DNA of 64,000 nucleotides, taken from Dasypus novemcinctus (taxonomy: Eukaryota > Chordata > Mammalia > Cingulata > Dasypodidae). The position numbers were made by a program, and so were the translations under genes. Numbering within the stretch: position 1 is the stretch's first letter; the number at the start of each line of letters is the position of its first letter. This document shows, in pieces, positions 1-12,790 of the stretch. The notes below the pieces were generated by a model. It was given only the letters and a program-made list of their open reading frames with translations. It did not search any database and was not told the DNA's origin. The DNA is taken from positions 39,304,365-39,368,364 of the forward strand of contig NC_080673.1 of assembly GCF_030445035.2 (NCBI RefSeq), read 5' to 3'.

Positions 1-195
1 GGGAAATGGTAAAGACAAATGAGTTTATATGGCTAAGAGTCTTCAAAAAAGAGTCGGAGGTCATCAGAGGATTCGTGCTTACACACACCTCAACAGGATC
101 CCAGAAACAGCCAAAGTAGATACAACCCCAGGTACTGGTGCTCCTGAGGGCTACAGAGACACACAGGTTCTATGGTCATGGCAGTTGGCCCTAGG
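1..195 (+). mobile_element. Fragment of the ORF-less retroposon, cut by the window start
   Basis: It aligns by eye with 62941-63142, from GGGAAATGG through GGTTCTATGGTCATGGCAG. Similarity stops near 195. Confidence 0.75.
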
Positions 196-773
196 ATTTG
201 TTTAAATTCTCTCCCTCACTCAATGCTCTCTTCTCCTTATACCTTTCAATTCTGGGACACATCCTGTCTTACAGCAGTTAAGTTTTCCCCCTTTCTGCCT
301 CCAGATTCCCGCCCTAGAAAGGTGGATCACTTCAGAAAAGTGCCTTGCCTTTAGATGGTCCAGCTGGCTGGAAGTGCATTGAGTGAAGGCACAATAGAGC
401 TGGCAGTCTCTTCCCCCACCCTCACCAGGGACCTTTCTAAGCAGCACTCCTCAACAGCTGTGTTCCGCCCTGGGACTCTGCAGACTTAGGCCCCTGTGCC
501 AGGATATGTGTAGAGTTCTATCTCACTGCTTGAGTTGCTGTACCACCTCTATCTACAGTGGGAAGGGCCTGGGCTTTGTTGCCTCTGTATAAAAAAAAAC
601 CAAGCTGCACGGGACTGAGTAAGAGGGAGGAGTGGAAAAGTGGAAACCTACCGGCAGTCTGGGATGTAATTCTCCTATCCGAGATATTTGTTTCTTCAAT
701 TTGGCATTTGTGAAGTCCTTCTCCCGTCTCGACCATCTCCCAGAGTTCTAAGCAAGTGCAATTTGTCCTTTAA
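196..773. other. Intergenic, nothing recognised
   Basis: Unique-looking sequence between a retroposon fragment and a DAS-SINE. Short open frames show no domain. Confidence 0.6.
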
Positions 774-1189
774 GGCGGCAGACTTGGCCCAGTGGTTAGG
801 GCGTCGGTCTACCACATGGGAGGTCCGCAGTTCAAACCCGGGGCCTCCTTGACCCATGTGGAGCTGGCCCATGTGCAGTGCTGATGCGCACAAGGAGTGC
901 CCTGCCACGCCGGAGTGTCCCCAGCGTAGGGGAGCCCCACGCGCAAGGAGTGCACCCCGTAAGGACAGCCGTCCAGTGCGAAAGAAAGTGCAGCCTGCCC
1001 AGGAATGGTGCCACACACATGGAGACCTGACACAACAAGATGCCGCAACAAAAAGAAACACAGATTCCTGTGCCGTGACAACAACAGAAGCGGACAAAGA
1101 AAACGCAGCAAATAGACACAGAGAACAGACAACCGGGGTGGGGGGTAAGGGGAGAGAAATAAATAAATAAATAAATCTTTTTAAAAAAA
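774..1189 (+). mobile_element. DAS-SINE (tRNA-derived), copy 1
   Basis: The tRNA-like head has an A box (GGCCCAGTGGTTAGGGCG) and a B box (GGTTCAAACCC-like). The GC-rich body and an AAATAAATAAAT tail follow. A 14-base target duplication AATTTGTCCTTTAA flanks it at 760-773 and 1190-1203, showing L1-type insertion. Confidence 0.93.
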
Positions 1190-1539
1190 ATTTGTCCTTT
1201 AATTCGAGAACTATCTGGGGAGGCTTTCTCAGGAGACATCTTACAGCACCATGTTGATGATGCCACTCTCCTCAAGTGTTATAACTCTACTTTTTAATGC
1301 CTGGGCAGCTCTAGTTTGATAATTCTTCCTCTAATGTCAATGACTCTTCTCCTTGCTCCAACTTGACGATCACTTCTGGTTAGGGATGCAACACCTAGGG
1401 CTGTGATCCTGTTCTGCTGGTCTTAGAAAAGTGGAAAGAACTGTAAGAGTGCAGCAGCCATGTCCTCCTTGCTGGAGCCAGGGCCCCTAGAAGTGATTTC
1501 TTAAAGTAAAGACATCCAGAGTATATAAATATCTATAAA

Positions 1540-2055
1540 TCAATTAGAATATCACAAAAATAGAAAATGGGGGAAACAGCCAATTTGTTCAAGAAGAAAT
1601 TGCTATATATATACATAGAACCTCGTGTGAAATCAGGAAACTGAAAAAAAAAAAACCTTTATATGATACTAATTCACACTCATAAAGTTGGCAAAAAATG
1701 TATATCTGTCAATACTAAGTATAAGTATATGGGGAAACAAGAACTCTCAGCGCTGCTGGTGAGGGTTTCCATTGGCATAGCACTTTAGAGGCAATTTGAT
1801 TTAATACATGCCCCATGACTCTGTAATTCTACTCCTCAGGGTATATACTGGAAGATATGTCTGAAATGTGCACAAGAAGACATATGCAAAGATTTCACAG
1901 GAACTTTGTAATAACGAAAAATTAGAAAAAAATCTAATTGTCCATCAGTAGGGGAACAGGTAAATAAATTATTACATATTCATCCAATGGAGTACTCTAA
2001 AAACACTAAAATGAATAAAGCTTCATATGCCAATGTAAATCCAAAAACATGTTGG
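1540..2055 (+). mobile_element. Old L1 3' fragment
   Basis: It reads like the C-terminal end of ancient L1 ORF2 and its 3' side: the CTGCTGGTGAGGG motif, ATTCTACTCCTCAGG, TAATTGTCCATCAGTAGG and a CAATGGAGTACT string. Heavily mutated. Confidence 0.65.
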
Positions 2056-2470
2056 GGTGAAAAAGTACCATCCTTTGTCCAGCTCTGTGTCCTGCCTTCC
2101 ATTTCAAACTTCCACCATATGTTTAAATTCCATTCCTCCTTCAAGTTCTTGCCCAAGTGTTAACCCTTCCAATAACTTACCCTCCTAGTCCCATCTTCGA
2201 CTCTTCCCCTAGGACTTTTGAGTTACATCTCTTTTACAACACTCATACCTACAGCAGTACTAGAAAGTGCCCTTAGCATCATAGCCTCACCAACATTTTT
2301 TTATCTTGGGTAATTTGATAGGAAAAAAAATCTCATTGTATTTGATTATTCTTGAGGTTGGAAGTTTTTCATATGCCTATTCTTTTTATTTCTTCTGTCT
2401 TACTCATTTACAGTGTCTTTCACAGCATTTCACACAGGGTTCTTAGCACATATTGAAAACAAAAATGAAT
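2056..2470 (+). mobile_element. L2-like fragment
   Basis: Pyrimidine-rich sequence with CCTCCTTCAAGTTCTTGCCCAAGTGT and a later CACAGGGTTCTTAGCACATATTGAA is typical of L2 3' sequence. Divergent, so tentative. Confidence 0.4.
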
Positions 2471-4239
2471 TGTGACTGAATTAAATTAAAAGGTAGAAAT
2501 TCAAAGTGAATCAACAAAAACATTGCACTAGACCAAAAAAAAGTATTGCAATCTAAGTACTGTGCTAAAATACGAAAGTATTAAAATGTACTGCAAACTT
2601 GCTTTCTGAGGCCCTTTCTTAATTAGGTGAATAGAACACCCATCTTCATCGTGTACCTGATGCTGGGCATAGAGGGAGTCCACTCTTTAAGACTTAAATC
2701 GCTTCTGCTATTATTAAGGAACAAATAGCATCTGATGCATACAAAAAGAATACAGAAGCCCAGAGAGTATGTGCCAGAAGTTAATGTGGTCCAGATACTC
2801 TTCCCAATAAATCTTGAATTCTACACATGTATGACCTTTTTCCCTAAGCTTAGGATACATCTTTGGAAAGGTTCCTACTAGTCTTAAGATTTCTGGGGTT
2901 TACAGCTAATAAACAGAATCATAACTGAAATGATCAAATACATACAGAGTCAGTCACCTTTCCTCCAGGAAATACAAGCCATTTTTTCTCTGCAATTTCC
3001 ATGGTATTTGGTGTGGATTTTTTATTATTGTTTTGTAGGATTCCAGAGATCCCAACATTCATTTGCAGACAACACAATTTTTGCTAAGTTTCTGGCAATT
3101 TATTCTGCCATTCAAATTCAGAGGTTCAAATTGGGAATCAAATGCCAATATAAAAAGGATCCGTAACTAAAAGAGCAGCTATAGAACTTGAATTACCAAG
3201 ACTGTGGCCAATGATCATCACTGCAATAGTTTCCTCTCCTTTTATTTATGAGTAATTTATCACTCTGTCTGGATTTTGACATGCAACAGCAGCCAATCCA
3301 GATTTTAAAAGAACGCTTGGTTCCTAGAGTGCTGAACAGACAGAATCTCTTCCTTTGAGGGCAGGTTAGCCACCAGGGATAGCAACTTATGAGATGTACT
3401 CCAGAATACTACTTACTCTTACTCAGGATTTGACCTGCAATGAACCCTGGCAGCAATTATTTTTGGTTAATTGATTTTAAGTTTTATGGTTGTCACAGGA
3501 CATGAGAACACCAGAAGGGACAAGTTTGTCATGTTTTCATTACTTTATCCCTTTGTGGAAATTTACTATATGAATATAAAAACATTATACTGTTAAAAAA
3601 CAAAACCAAATAAAATAACAATGGTTATAGCATAGCCCAGAAATTTTTATGCTTCCTATGAATATTCTATCAGCTTCTAAACTTTATTTTCATAAATATA
3701 AATTTATAGGAAATTCTATCTCCGTGTCATAAGGTATGCAAAGGATGCTTCTGGTTTTTTGTTCATTTGGTTTTTTCTGTTTGTTATTTTTTAGTGCTAT
3801 CTAAAATAAATAAGATTTTGTACTAAAACTGTAACTGTCATGAGTAAAAATCTTTCACAAAGTTTTAAAAAATCAGCCTCAACCAGACTTTGGCTTATAC
3901 TGAAAAGTTCCCTAGGGAAATGATTTTACATTTGAGACTCTGATTTAGTTAAAAAATTTATAAGGGCACATGTAGAAATACAGGTCCCAACTGGGTGATG
4001 AACCGGGGGCTGAGACATAATTATGATTCCCTCCACTCTCCATTCCACTGGAAATTGCTCCCAGGAGCCCAGAGCTGAGCTGGTCGTGAAAGAAGAACAT
4101 AAATGTTCTATGCACTATGACCACCTGGTCAACTTCCCAATCTTCAATGCCAATCAAAAGAACAGTAGAAGATGATACGCAAATCTTTTCAGATATTAAA
4201 TTAATGGGAATTCTTGCATTTTTTTTTTTTGTTTCCAGT
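2471..4239. other. AT-rich intergenic DNA
   Basis: No exon, RNA gene or clear repeat is visible. The 78-codon frame at 2930-3166 has no recognisable motif and no coding signal. Confidence 0.6.
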
Positions 4240-4635
4240 TTCTTAGCTGCTAAAACAAATATCATACAATGGGTTGGCTTAACAGTAGGAATTTATTGGC
4301 TCATGGTTTCAGAGACTAGAAGGCTTGCTTCCTCCCAGGGTGGGAGTCTTACAGCTGGCCTACAATCCTTGGGGTCCCTTGGCTTGTGGTGCCTTCTTTC
4401 TTTTCTGGGTTCCACAGCTTCTGGCTGCTTCCCATGGCTTCTTTTTCTGTGTCCAATTCCCTTTGCATATAAGGACTTCAGCCATGATAGACTAAGGCCC
4501 ACCCTCATACAATTTGGGCACACCTTAACTAATGCATTTTCAAATATCCTGTTGACAAATGAGTTCACACCCACAGGACCAGGGGTTAGGACCTGAACAT
4601 GCCTTCTGTGAAGGACATGATTCAATACACCACCA
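4240..4635 (-). mobile_element. MLT1/MaLR-type LTR, inverted
   Basis: Read on the plus strand it has GGGTTGGCTTAACAGTAGGAATTTATT and TATAAGGACTTCAGCCAT followed by CACACCCACAGG, the reverse complement of MaLR-type LTR landmarks (AATAAATT near the 3' end). The open frame at 4117-4596 is a by-product. Confidence 0.6.
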
Positions 4636-7600
4636 CTCGCTTAACTCGGAAAAAAATGTCAGGAATATGTTTTGTAGATCTGGAGACCAAATCTAGCTGG
4701 ACCTCTTTTTGCATTATCATTTCAGGCTGTTACTCAGCCTGTCATAAGTGCAGGGGCAGCCCTCATAAGCCTAAGGGAAAAATGAAGTCACCAAGGAACA
4801 TCTGTAAAATACTCCAGGAATGGAAAATTGAAATTTTCCTTGTAAAAAAATTAAATTGCTTAATACCTTGCTGATATTTTTCAGGAGTGAGGTAGCACAC
4901 TGGGAGGCCTGATCTTAGAGGCCTGGCCCCTTTGAAAATGTCCTCAAATGATCATTTTGTGGGATAGTGTGGGGAAACCATTCCTCTGTCAGCTGGAAGG
5001 TGCCACAACTTTCTCACAAACAGGTGCCAAGGTTGTGGCTGTCACTTAACTATCACAGCAAAGAACCGCCTCCCAGAAGACTCCTTACAGCAGCCTGCTA
5101 ACCAACATCCAGGATCTCAAGACCTTGAGGGCTGAATGTCAGTATCCGATTGTACAACAGAAACAAGATTTAACAAGGAGACTAAGGGAAAGAAAGTATC
5201 TGTCTTTCTCTTGATGGCATGCTTCTCCCAACCATAAACCCTCATCCCTGCTAACTAGGATTTGCATAGCTTAATGCAACAGGGTCCCAATATTACAAGA
5301 CTGCAATAACCATCCTTCTGATATGAAACTGTCATGTTATTAATTCTCACTAAAAGAACTCTGCACATATTTTGAACAGTCAGAGTAGAGAAAGTGTAAA
5401 AAGTCAGAAATGTGCAAATCTGTTCAACAACATTAGCCAGGTATTGCTCACAGTATTTTCTGGATGTTTGACAGTCAAGTAAGTTCCATATGGAAAAGCA
5501 ACTTAAAATTATGATTTTCATCCTGTTTAGTTCTGTGGAATAAAACATTGGTCACCATCAATTATTTCTTCTCTAAAGTAAGAATGCTGACATACTTTTC
5601 TCATACTTCTGCTGAGGCTTTCCTATTCCTTTGACAAAAGGACATATATTGCTGTTGCAGGTTTTCCAGTATATCAATATTTTTATGTTTCATAAATTAT
5701 TTTATTCTATTTTATTACAGCCACAGTGAGGTTTATCTCAACTTTTTTTTAACTCATAAGGTATTTTTTGGAAATTAATTTCATTTTTTGACGCCCTCAA
5801 CATCAGGCTTTTCTCTACATTAAAATAAGCTTCACCTGCTCACTTATATAAGAATCAATCCATCAACAAAAGGTCTGTTTGCCTGTGGGCCTTTAGTTTA
5901 GGCACTGGGCAGTGGATCCCCAGATCTTCTTATGGCTCCAGAGATTAGGCAGTTTGACCCATGAACCACAAGCCAAATGGGATATGAGATCAAATCTACT
6001 GCATGGATTGAAGCTTTCTCTGTGACTGCCAGCCTTCCTCTTGATCACCAACACAATTGCCTATGACTTAAAGTAATAGTGCAGTGTAGGATTATATATG
6101 CCTATTCTTAGTCCTGGAGAAATACTTCCCTAACCTTGGGTGTCTGATAATCCCAGTCAAAAGGTTGTAACCACCAAGACATTTTGCCTAAAAAGGGCAA
6201 CCTTTAGTCTCCACATTTACCTAACTAGGTCCAAATGGGAGAAAAACGATATTGAGAATGAATATAATCTTTACAGTGAAATACTTATTTTATGGGTTTA
6301 GAAGTATTTTTTAAAATTGGCCTTTCAAAATCAATACCAACATGGAAAAAGTAAGAAAGAACATCAGAACAGAAGAGAAGCAAATGAATTAAAGTGCTCA
6401 CCACATAAGGGCATCTGTGACATTAGAAAGAACTGTACATAAAAAGAAACAGGGAAAAAAAAAAAAAGAAACAGTAAATCCAGATGCAAATTCCACCACC
6501 TGAGCAATTTCATGATGGTCGAAACGAGCGATGCACCATTAGTCAAAGCAGGATGCACCTTTTGCTGTAAATAAGAATCTATTACACCCAGGAGTTTGTA
6601 GATACCATCAAATGAGAAGGACAAAGACATAGTAATAATAAAAGAGTATGCCTCATTGAATATAAGTAATCTAGAATGTAACTACCTGCCCATAGGTCAT
6701 AAACAAACAGCGACATGTGTCTACACAGAATAGAAAAAGCAGCTCATTGAGCCATGTACAGTGAACCTGTTGGCTTTAACAAATATCTGCAATTACTTGC
6801 CCCTAGCTGGTTGAAAATGAGATATTGTCACAGTACGGTTGGCACCTGTTTCCAATAAGAGTAAGTTGCAAGGAAAACTAATTGCGGTACTGATAAAGAT
6901 AGAATCCCAAAAGACTATCACACACTCAAGACCTATCTGATGGAGTTACGTCCTCAACCACATGGAAAATCAATGGCTAACCTCAATTTCAAGCAGCAAA
7001 ATTACTGATGTGCACAGATGCCGTCATAAGGCTGTTCTCTCGTGTTACTCCAAACTTTTTGATCCAGTCCTACTTTGGCTTCCAAATGAAGATCCAGTCA
7101 ATAAAGAGGTGCATTTGAGTTCATTTAATTGTGGTTCACTTGAGTATTGAGAGTTTAGTCTGTGCCAGGCACTGCACTGGCGTCTAGCAGCCCAAGATGG
7201 AGAACCCAGGATTTCTGTCCTCTGAGGAGCTCCCAACCAAATAGTTTAAAAGCTTTGGGCGATACCACTTTTCATGCACCAAAAAAAAAAGGGAGAGAGG
7301 TCATTTAGAAAACAAAAGAAGAAAGCAAATGAAAACGATCTACCGTAAATCAGAATCCTAGAGCTTTACATCCAGGGCTTTTTAGGGATAAGGGCTTTAG
7401 ATCCAGGGGATTTTAGGGACAAGCTTTACTGAAAATCAGGAGAAAAGGCTGGAACTTGGAAACGTTTGATTACTACAGTTTCAATTTTCTATTATTTCCT
7501 TTACTATTCTCCCTTTCTTTGATTCCCTCTTTCTGAGTGGCATAATGGTGGCCAGAGCAGTTTTACTCCAACCCTCCAACTCCTCAAGGTGCAGTAGTGT

Positions 7601-7734
7601 TTCAGTAACTATTCAGACAAGTTGACCCAAGCAGACGATCAGAGTGGACTTTTGCTATATTTGGTGGTCCCAGACTAAACTATATAATGCAGCTCACCAA
7701 GTCTGTTGTGGCTGTTCAGGCGTGGACGAGGTGT
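4636..7734. other. Intergenic DNA
   Basis: Mostly unique AT-rich sequence, with an old repeat fragment at 7150-7245. Nothing coding is recognised. Confidence 0.6.
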
Positions 7735-7870
7735 GAGGACTCGAATGTTCTATTTCCAGTTCTCCTGATAACCCTCTGTGTAACTTCAGTCAAGTCCCTC
7801 AGCTTTTCTGGGCCTCAGTTTCCTTTCCGGTAAAACAAGGGATTGGTATAAATAAATATCACCAGCCTAT
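7735..7870 (+). mobile_element. MIR fragment
   Basis: AGTCCCTCAGCTTTTCTGGG and CTCAGTTTCC with GGTAAAACAAGGG match the MIR core. Confidence 0.65.
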
Positions 7871-8194
7871 GTTACCTGTAAAACTGTGCAATTCTGTGTT
7901 TTTCCTTGTTTTGAGCCTGTCATTTAGCTGTCTGTATCGCAGAGAGGTTTCACTATTGCTCTTATGTGTTAGGATTCAGATTTTCAGGACTCAACATTTG
8001 GTTTTCTTGGGTAACGGGGACTAAGCCACAACCACAACTAAACTTTTCCTAAGTAAATCCTGTCTAGTTTAAGTAGGTAGTTTAAGTGTCACTTTTTCAA
8101 TATTTTTGAATAAATTCTATCCTGAGTGATATCTCACTCTGAAAATCCCGGTGCATTTTATTGTGCACATTCCACATAAACAATGAAACTGCCC

Positions 8195-8452
8195 CATAGT
8201 ATAGAGCTTCTAAGAGCACAAACTCCACAGCCAGACAGTGCCTGTTAGCTGTGTAGCCTTCAGCAAGTTCTTTAATATCTCTATGTCTCAGCTTCTTCAT
8301 CCATAAAATGGAGATAATACTACCTATTTCATAGGGTAATATTAAGTAAATACATGCGAATAAATATATTGCATAATGATATGCAAAGGACTTAGAACAG
8401 GTTCTCATACTGTGAGCATTAAATAAGGATTTGGTATTATTATTATTATAAG
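8195..8452 (+). mobile_element. MIR SINE
   Basis: The order of MIR landmarks is intact: TAAGAGCACAAACTC, TAGCTGTGTAGCCTTCAGCA, TCTTCATCCATAAAATGGAG and CATAGGGTAATATTAAGTAA. Nearly full length. Confidence 0.85.
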
Positions 8453-11400
8453 CTATAGCTAATTTAAAATTCTCTACAGTGAGATGTAAATAAATGAAAT
8501 AAATCAGGCCAGCTTAATATATGCTCAAACCTAAGTAGGTATTTCTTTCCGGTGTTCTGCATTCCATTATACTTGACTTTAGTTTCATAGAGAAAGAAAA
8601 TAAGACAGAGGATAAAGTAACTTTTTCAAGATCACACAGCTATCTTCATCTGTATGTCCAATTGCTGTATATCCCATTTTTCTTCAAATTTCAGTCCCTT
8701 CACTGTCTTCAGAGAAGTATGGTTTAATCATTAAATGGCTTTGAAATCCTTCATGGATTGGAACATGGAGACATACCTGTTGTGGGGGTAATAATTTGAG
8801 GGGAAAAAAGGGTATAGGAAATGTACAACTGGCTACAAAAATGATGTCAGTTTGCTTGCCTGAAGGAGAGCAAGAGATCAAATGAAAATCTGACAGAGAG
8901 GGAGAGATCATCCAAATGCCGCCATACTACAAATTCCATGGGGAAAAACAATTAGGCCAAAGAAAGAAGATGTGGACAGCAGCTCATAGAAATTCTTGAG
9001 AGAAAAGAGAAAGGAAGAGAGTTGAGTACCCTGCTTATTACTCGCACACTCAGAACTTTTTTTTTAAAAGTGCTTTGAAAATAATAACTAGAGAAGATCA
9101 GGGAGGCAAGAACAGTATCAAAGATAGCACCAAGACTCAACACTAGAAAATGACCCAAAAAGGCATCAAATGAATCAGACCCAGTATAAAATGGGCAAAG
9201 GGGAAAACACTGTAAGTCAAGTGTTTCCTTCAAGGAAAGACATTAAAGAGGGTAGGTGCTGAGCCTGCAGGTTCCGCTACACTCTGCTACTTGACTTCTC
9301 TGTTTCCAGTCTTCTGCCAATGAATTCTATTTTACACTTACATTATATTACTGGGCGCAGTAAATTCCTCTGTCACTACGGACCAGAGCACCGTCTCCCT
9401 GATAGCTGTTCCAGAAATACAATTTTGGTAGCTTTGGAAGAAGCTGACCCAAGATGTCTGCCTGAGCACGAAGCAGGCTGATACCAGCTGCTGAGTCTCA
9501 AAGACTCTCCTTCCTAAGGAGGCCAGCACGGAGTTCTCTAGAGGTTGCATCATACTGCATGTCAACACACCATTCCCTTCGTCAAGAAAGTCTCGCTACA
9601 AAAGAAAACAAATTGAGCACTGTGCTTAGGGATATAGTAGATTTATGTCCCGGCGCCAGCTCCCTATGTCCTCATGGACTGGAAACAAGCAGTTCCCTGG
9701 CGCAGGCACCCGCAGGCAGCACTGAGAGCTGCACCAAGCCGGAGCACCAAGGGTAAGAAAGGAGCTGCTTTCTTACCCGGGTTGGTTGGGAGGAGTCAGC
9801 TCAGCTTAGTGACCTGCATTATTATGAGCACGTCTAGCTAATCCTGCTGGGGGAAAAGATTAGCAAGAATAATGGCTGTTGCTAATACTGTAGTTTCATT
9901 CTGGTCAATAAATTCTATGTCCTATTCCACCAAACCTTTTGACAACAGCTGCGGGTGAGAAAAATCAATAAAATGAAAAGGGTGTCCCTGCTCTCCTGTC
10001 CCAGGCCATTCTTTGATAAAAGTGCTAATGAACAGGATTCCCGAAAGGTGAAGAACACTTTTAAAAAATCTTTTAAAATTAATCCGAAGTTTTAATCCCA
10101 TAATAAAACAACAACCCTGAGCATATTAACCCCCTGAGAGAGCAGGCAGTAAGGGGTAGATGGTTATGGCAGGGAGAGGGGGGTGGACTGTCCAGGAGGG
10201 TTAGAATTACAATATCTGTACACAAAGTCATTTAAATGTCATTTTGCTAAGAAGAATGCACAGTATGAACTTATCTTCAAAACACTAGGCACATTGCCCT
10301 AGTGGATTTTAAGGGTTGTACTCCTCTGCTGTTGGAATCACTTTTCTATGAGCACTATTTGTCTGCTGTTTCTGAAGGAGAAGTTAAGGCCTGGGGTGGA
10401 GGGCCAGACTCCAGATGTTGTGGCTGACTCTGTCAGAACCAAATTCACTCCTTCCGCTTGGACAGTCTCTCACATAAAGGCACATGATTGGAAAAGAGAA
10501 TGGCTCCATGCCAGAAAAGGCCTTCTGTTCTGCGTTTTCCTTAAATGTATAATTCTATGTTCAGCCCTCAATGCAAAGTGGTAGCCAACTACATTGATTA
10601 TACACTTGCTGTATGCAAAGCACACCACTCAGTCGCGGGGCTTTGCCGGTAGAGAAAAAATAGACTGCCATCACCAGGCTTAGAATCTGGATGGGTCGAC
10701 CGAAACATGTTTCTGATTAGTAATGGTTACCCTGAGGAGATTACCAGTGAAGATTAATTACAAGGGTTTTTCTTGGCGGGCCAAAACTGTTTCCCTTAGT
10801 TAATATTTCAACTACTTGTCATCTCTTTTGCAATACAATTTTGACTTAAAATTCAAATCGCAACAAGAGCAAGAACATTTTTTTAAACAATTAGATCTAT
10901 TTCTAATATAGTTAAGAGTCTGAGGTGCTACTCAATGTGCAGCAAAGTATAAGCCAGTTTTGTTTTCTCCTTCCCAGTGTAATGGTGTGGAGATCATCCT
11001 AGCCTAGTCCTTGACAGAGCGGAGGGGCGCTTCAACTCTGCTACTGGGCTTTATTTGTGATCTGAGAAAGTCTCCTAACACCTCATTGTATCCACAATTA
11101 TAAGCTCCCAGAGAAAGCCTCTGTGCATGAAGTTGCCCAATGCAATGCACTATCAACCTGGTGGAATAAAAACAAAAAGTAGCACTTCACAAAGACTTAC
11201 TGTACTTTTGGTACTTCTAAATGATTTAGTCATTTAACCCCCACTAGGTGCTAATATTATCCCTTTTCACTGATGGAGAAACTGAGGCACAGAGTTTCAG
11301 TAATTTGACCAGAATCTCACAGCTAGAAAATAGCAAGGTCAGATTTGAACAGAGTTTGAGTTCTTATCTCAGACGCTGATATCTCCCAGTCCCAACAATA

Positions 11401-12429
11401 AGTATTTCAAACTAAACCCAAGATTTGCGTCTCTTGGTTACAACCACGCAGAAAAAGACAATCTAAGAAAACATCTGCAATCCTCATTTCCCCCTTTCTG
11501 ACAAAGGAACTCTCCCCAGGGAGTCTTGAAGCGTGTTCTTCCTCTCTTTGCCATTTTGGATTCCATGGAAAATAAGAGCATCAAAATAGCTTGGAGCATT
11601 CCCCTTATCTTTCTTCCTTCAATCTACAGTCTTTATCTAATTTCCTGGCAATTTATATGTCATTGAACATATTTTTATAGCTGGATCACCTTAAAATGTC
11701 AAAAAAAACCTAGTCCACAATGACCAGGAATGCATGGTAAACATGTATTTTTAGCTACAGCCCAACAAATTTCAGTTTACTCAAGGATTTGATTTGATTT
11801 GATTAAAAGAAACTAATTTAGAAAGTAATTTTCTTTCTTAAAAAATGTTTTATTCTCCCAGGTTACATTTTGGTAAGCACTCCTTTCTTTCTCAGCTACA
11901 TAATGTAAACAGATTTTTAGACTATATTTCTTTTGCTATGTCCTCTCAGGAATGCCCTCATTTCCTATTGGAGATCCCATGGGAAACTCCTATAGAATTT
12001 AATTGAAATTGTCAATTAGAAAAATAGAGAACTTTTAGAAGACCCAACAGCTTAGGCTTCTCTGTTCTAAGAGCGGTTTTTAACTCTGTGCTTTTAACTC
12101 TCCCAATAGCAAACTATTCTTATTTTTTCAGGTTAGCTGACATTGCCAATAACAAATGTAGTGGAATCAGGTCATAACCTAACTTGCTGTCATATATGTT
12201 CTGTTCCGATACAAATCAAAGCATAACCATAGAAAAAAGTTAATGCAATATATTCCAGTTGTCAATTTGTTCACTAACCCTAACTTTGTAGCATATCAAT
12301 CTCTATACCTTACCAGTAATTACTCATTTCTTGACGATATCATCAACAATGGCATCTTAAGCACTATTCATGGAATTAGATATAAAATGTGAATGTATAC
12401 ATGGTAGGCATTTCTACTACTCCTTAATA
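8453..12429. other. Intergenic DNA with one MIR
   Basis: Apart from the MIR at 11215-11375 and a simple GATTT repeat near 11790, I see no known element or gene. A possible MIR remnant (CACACAGCTATC) lies near 8635. Confidence 0.6.
11215..11375 (-). mobile_element. MIR fragment, inverted
   Basis: GATGGAGAAACTGAGGCACAGAG and TCTCACAGCTAG are MIR core read in reverse. Confidence 0.75.
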
Positions 12430-12790
12430 ACTACATGTCCTGTATTTACAGCCACAGGGTAGGACTACACATCGCTGCTCTTGTGAAGTTAGGCATGGAC
12501 TTCTTGGTGATTTTGACCAATGGAATGTGAGTCACTTTGGAATGGAAGCATTTAACTACGAGAGATAGATTCTCCGGTCCTCTCTTTGCCTCTTCAGTGA
12601 TCATGGGAGCACATACTGATATGAAAATGTCATAAATTAATGCAGCCTGGAGTACAAAGTCAATACATGAAAGCAGTTGCCCTGGAAAGCCAGCCCGACC
12701 CTCAGCAGAACTTTCATTAGTGAGAGGCATACTTCTACTGTGTTAAGTCACTGAGATTTAGTTTAGCAATATAACTCAGCCTATCCTGAC
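12430..12790 (+). mobile_element. MLT1-type LTR fragment
   Basis: It contains the phrases ACCAATGGAATGTGAGT and TGTGTTAAGTCACTGAGATTT, typical of old MaLR (MLT1) LTRs. Degraded; no coding part. Confidence 0.6.

Noticed and set aside
774-835. tRNA gene suggested by A and B boxes in the SINE heads
   Set aside because: They are SINE heads with a SINE body, tail and target duplications; the cloverleaf is not preserved.
856-1170. Open frames of 100-190 codons over DAS-SINEs (also at 15876-16433, 17729-18292, 40615-41178, 51056-51760)
   Set aside because: The same sequence recurs at each SINE copy; these are repeat-derived frames, not genes.
4117-4596. A 159-codon frame with a hydrophobic stretch, resembling a small membrane protein
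   Set aside because: It overlaps an inverted MaLR-type LTR, and the hydrophobic part comes from T-rich DNA.
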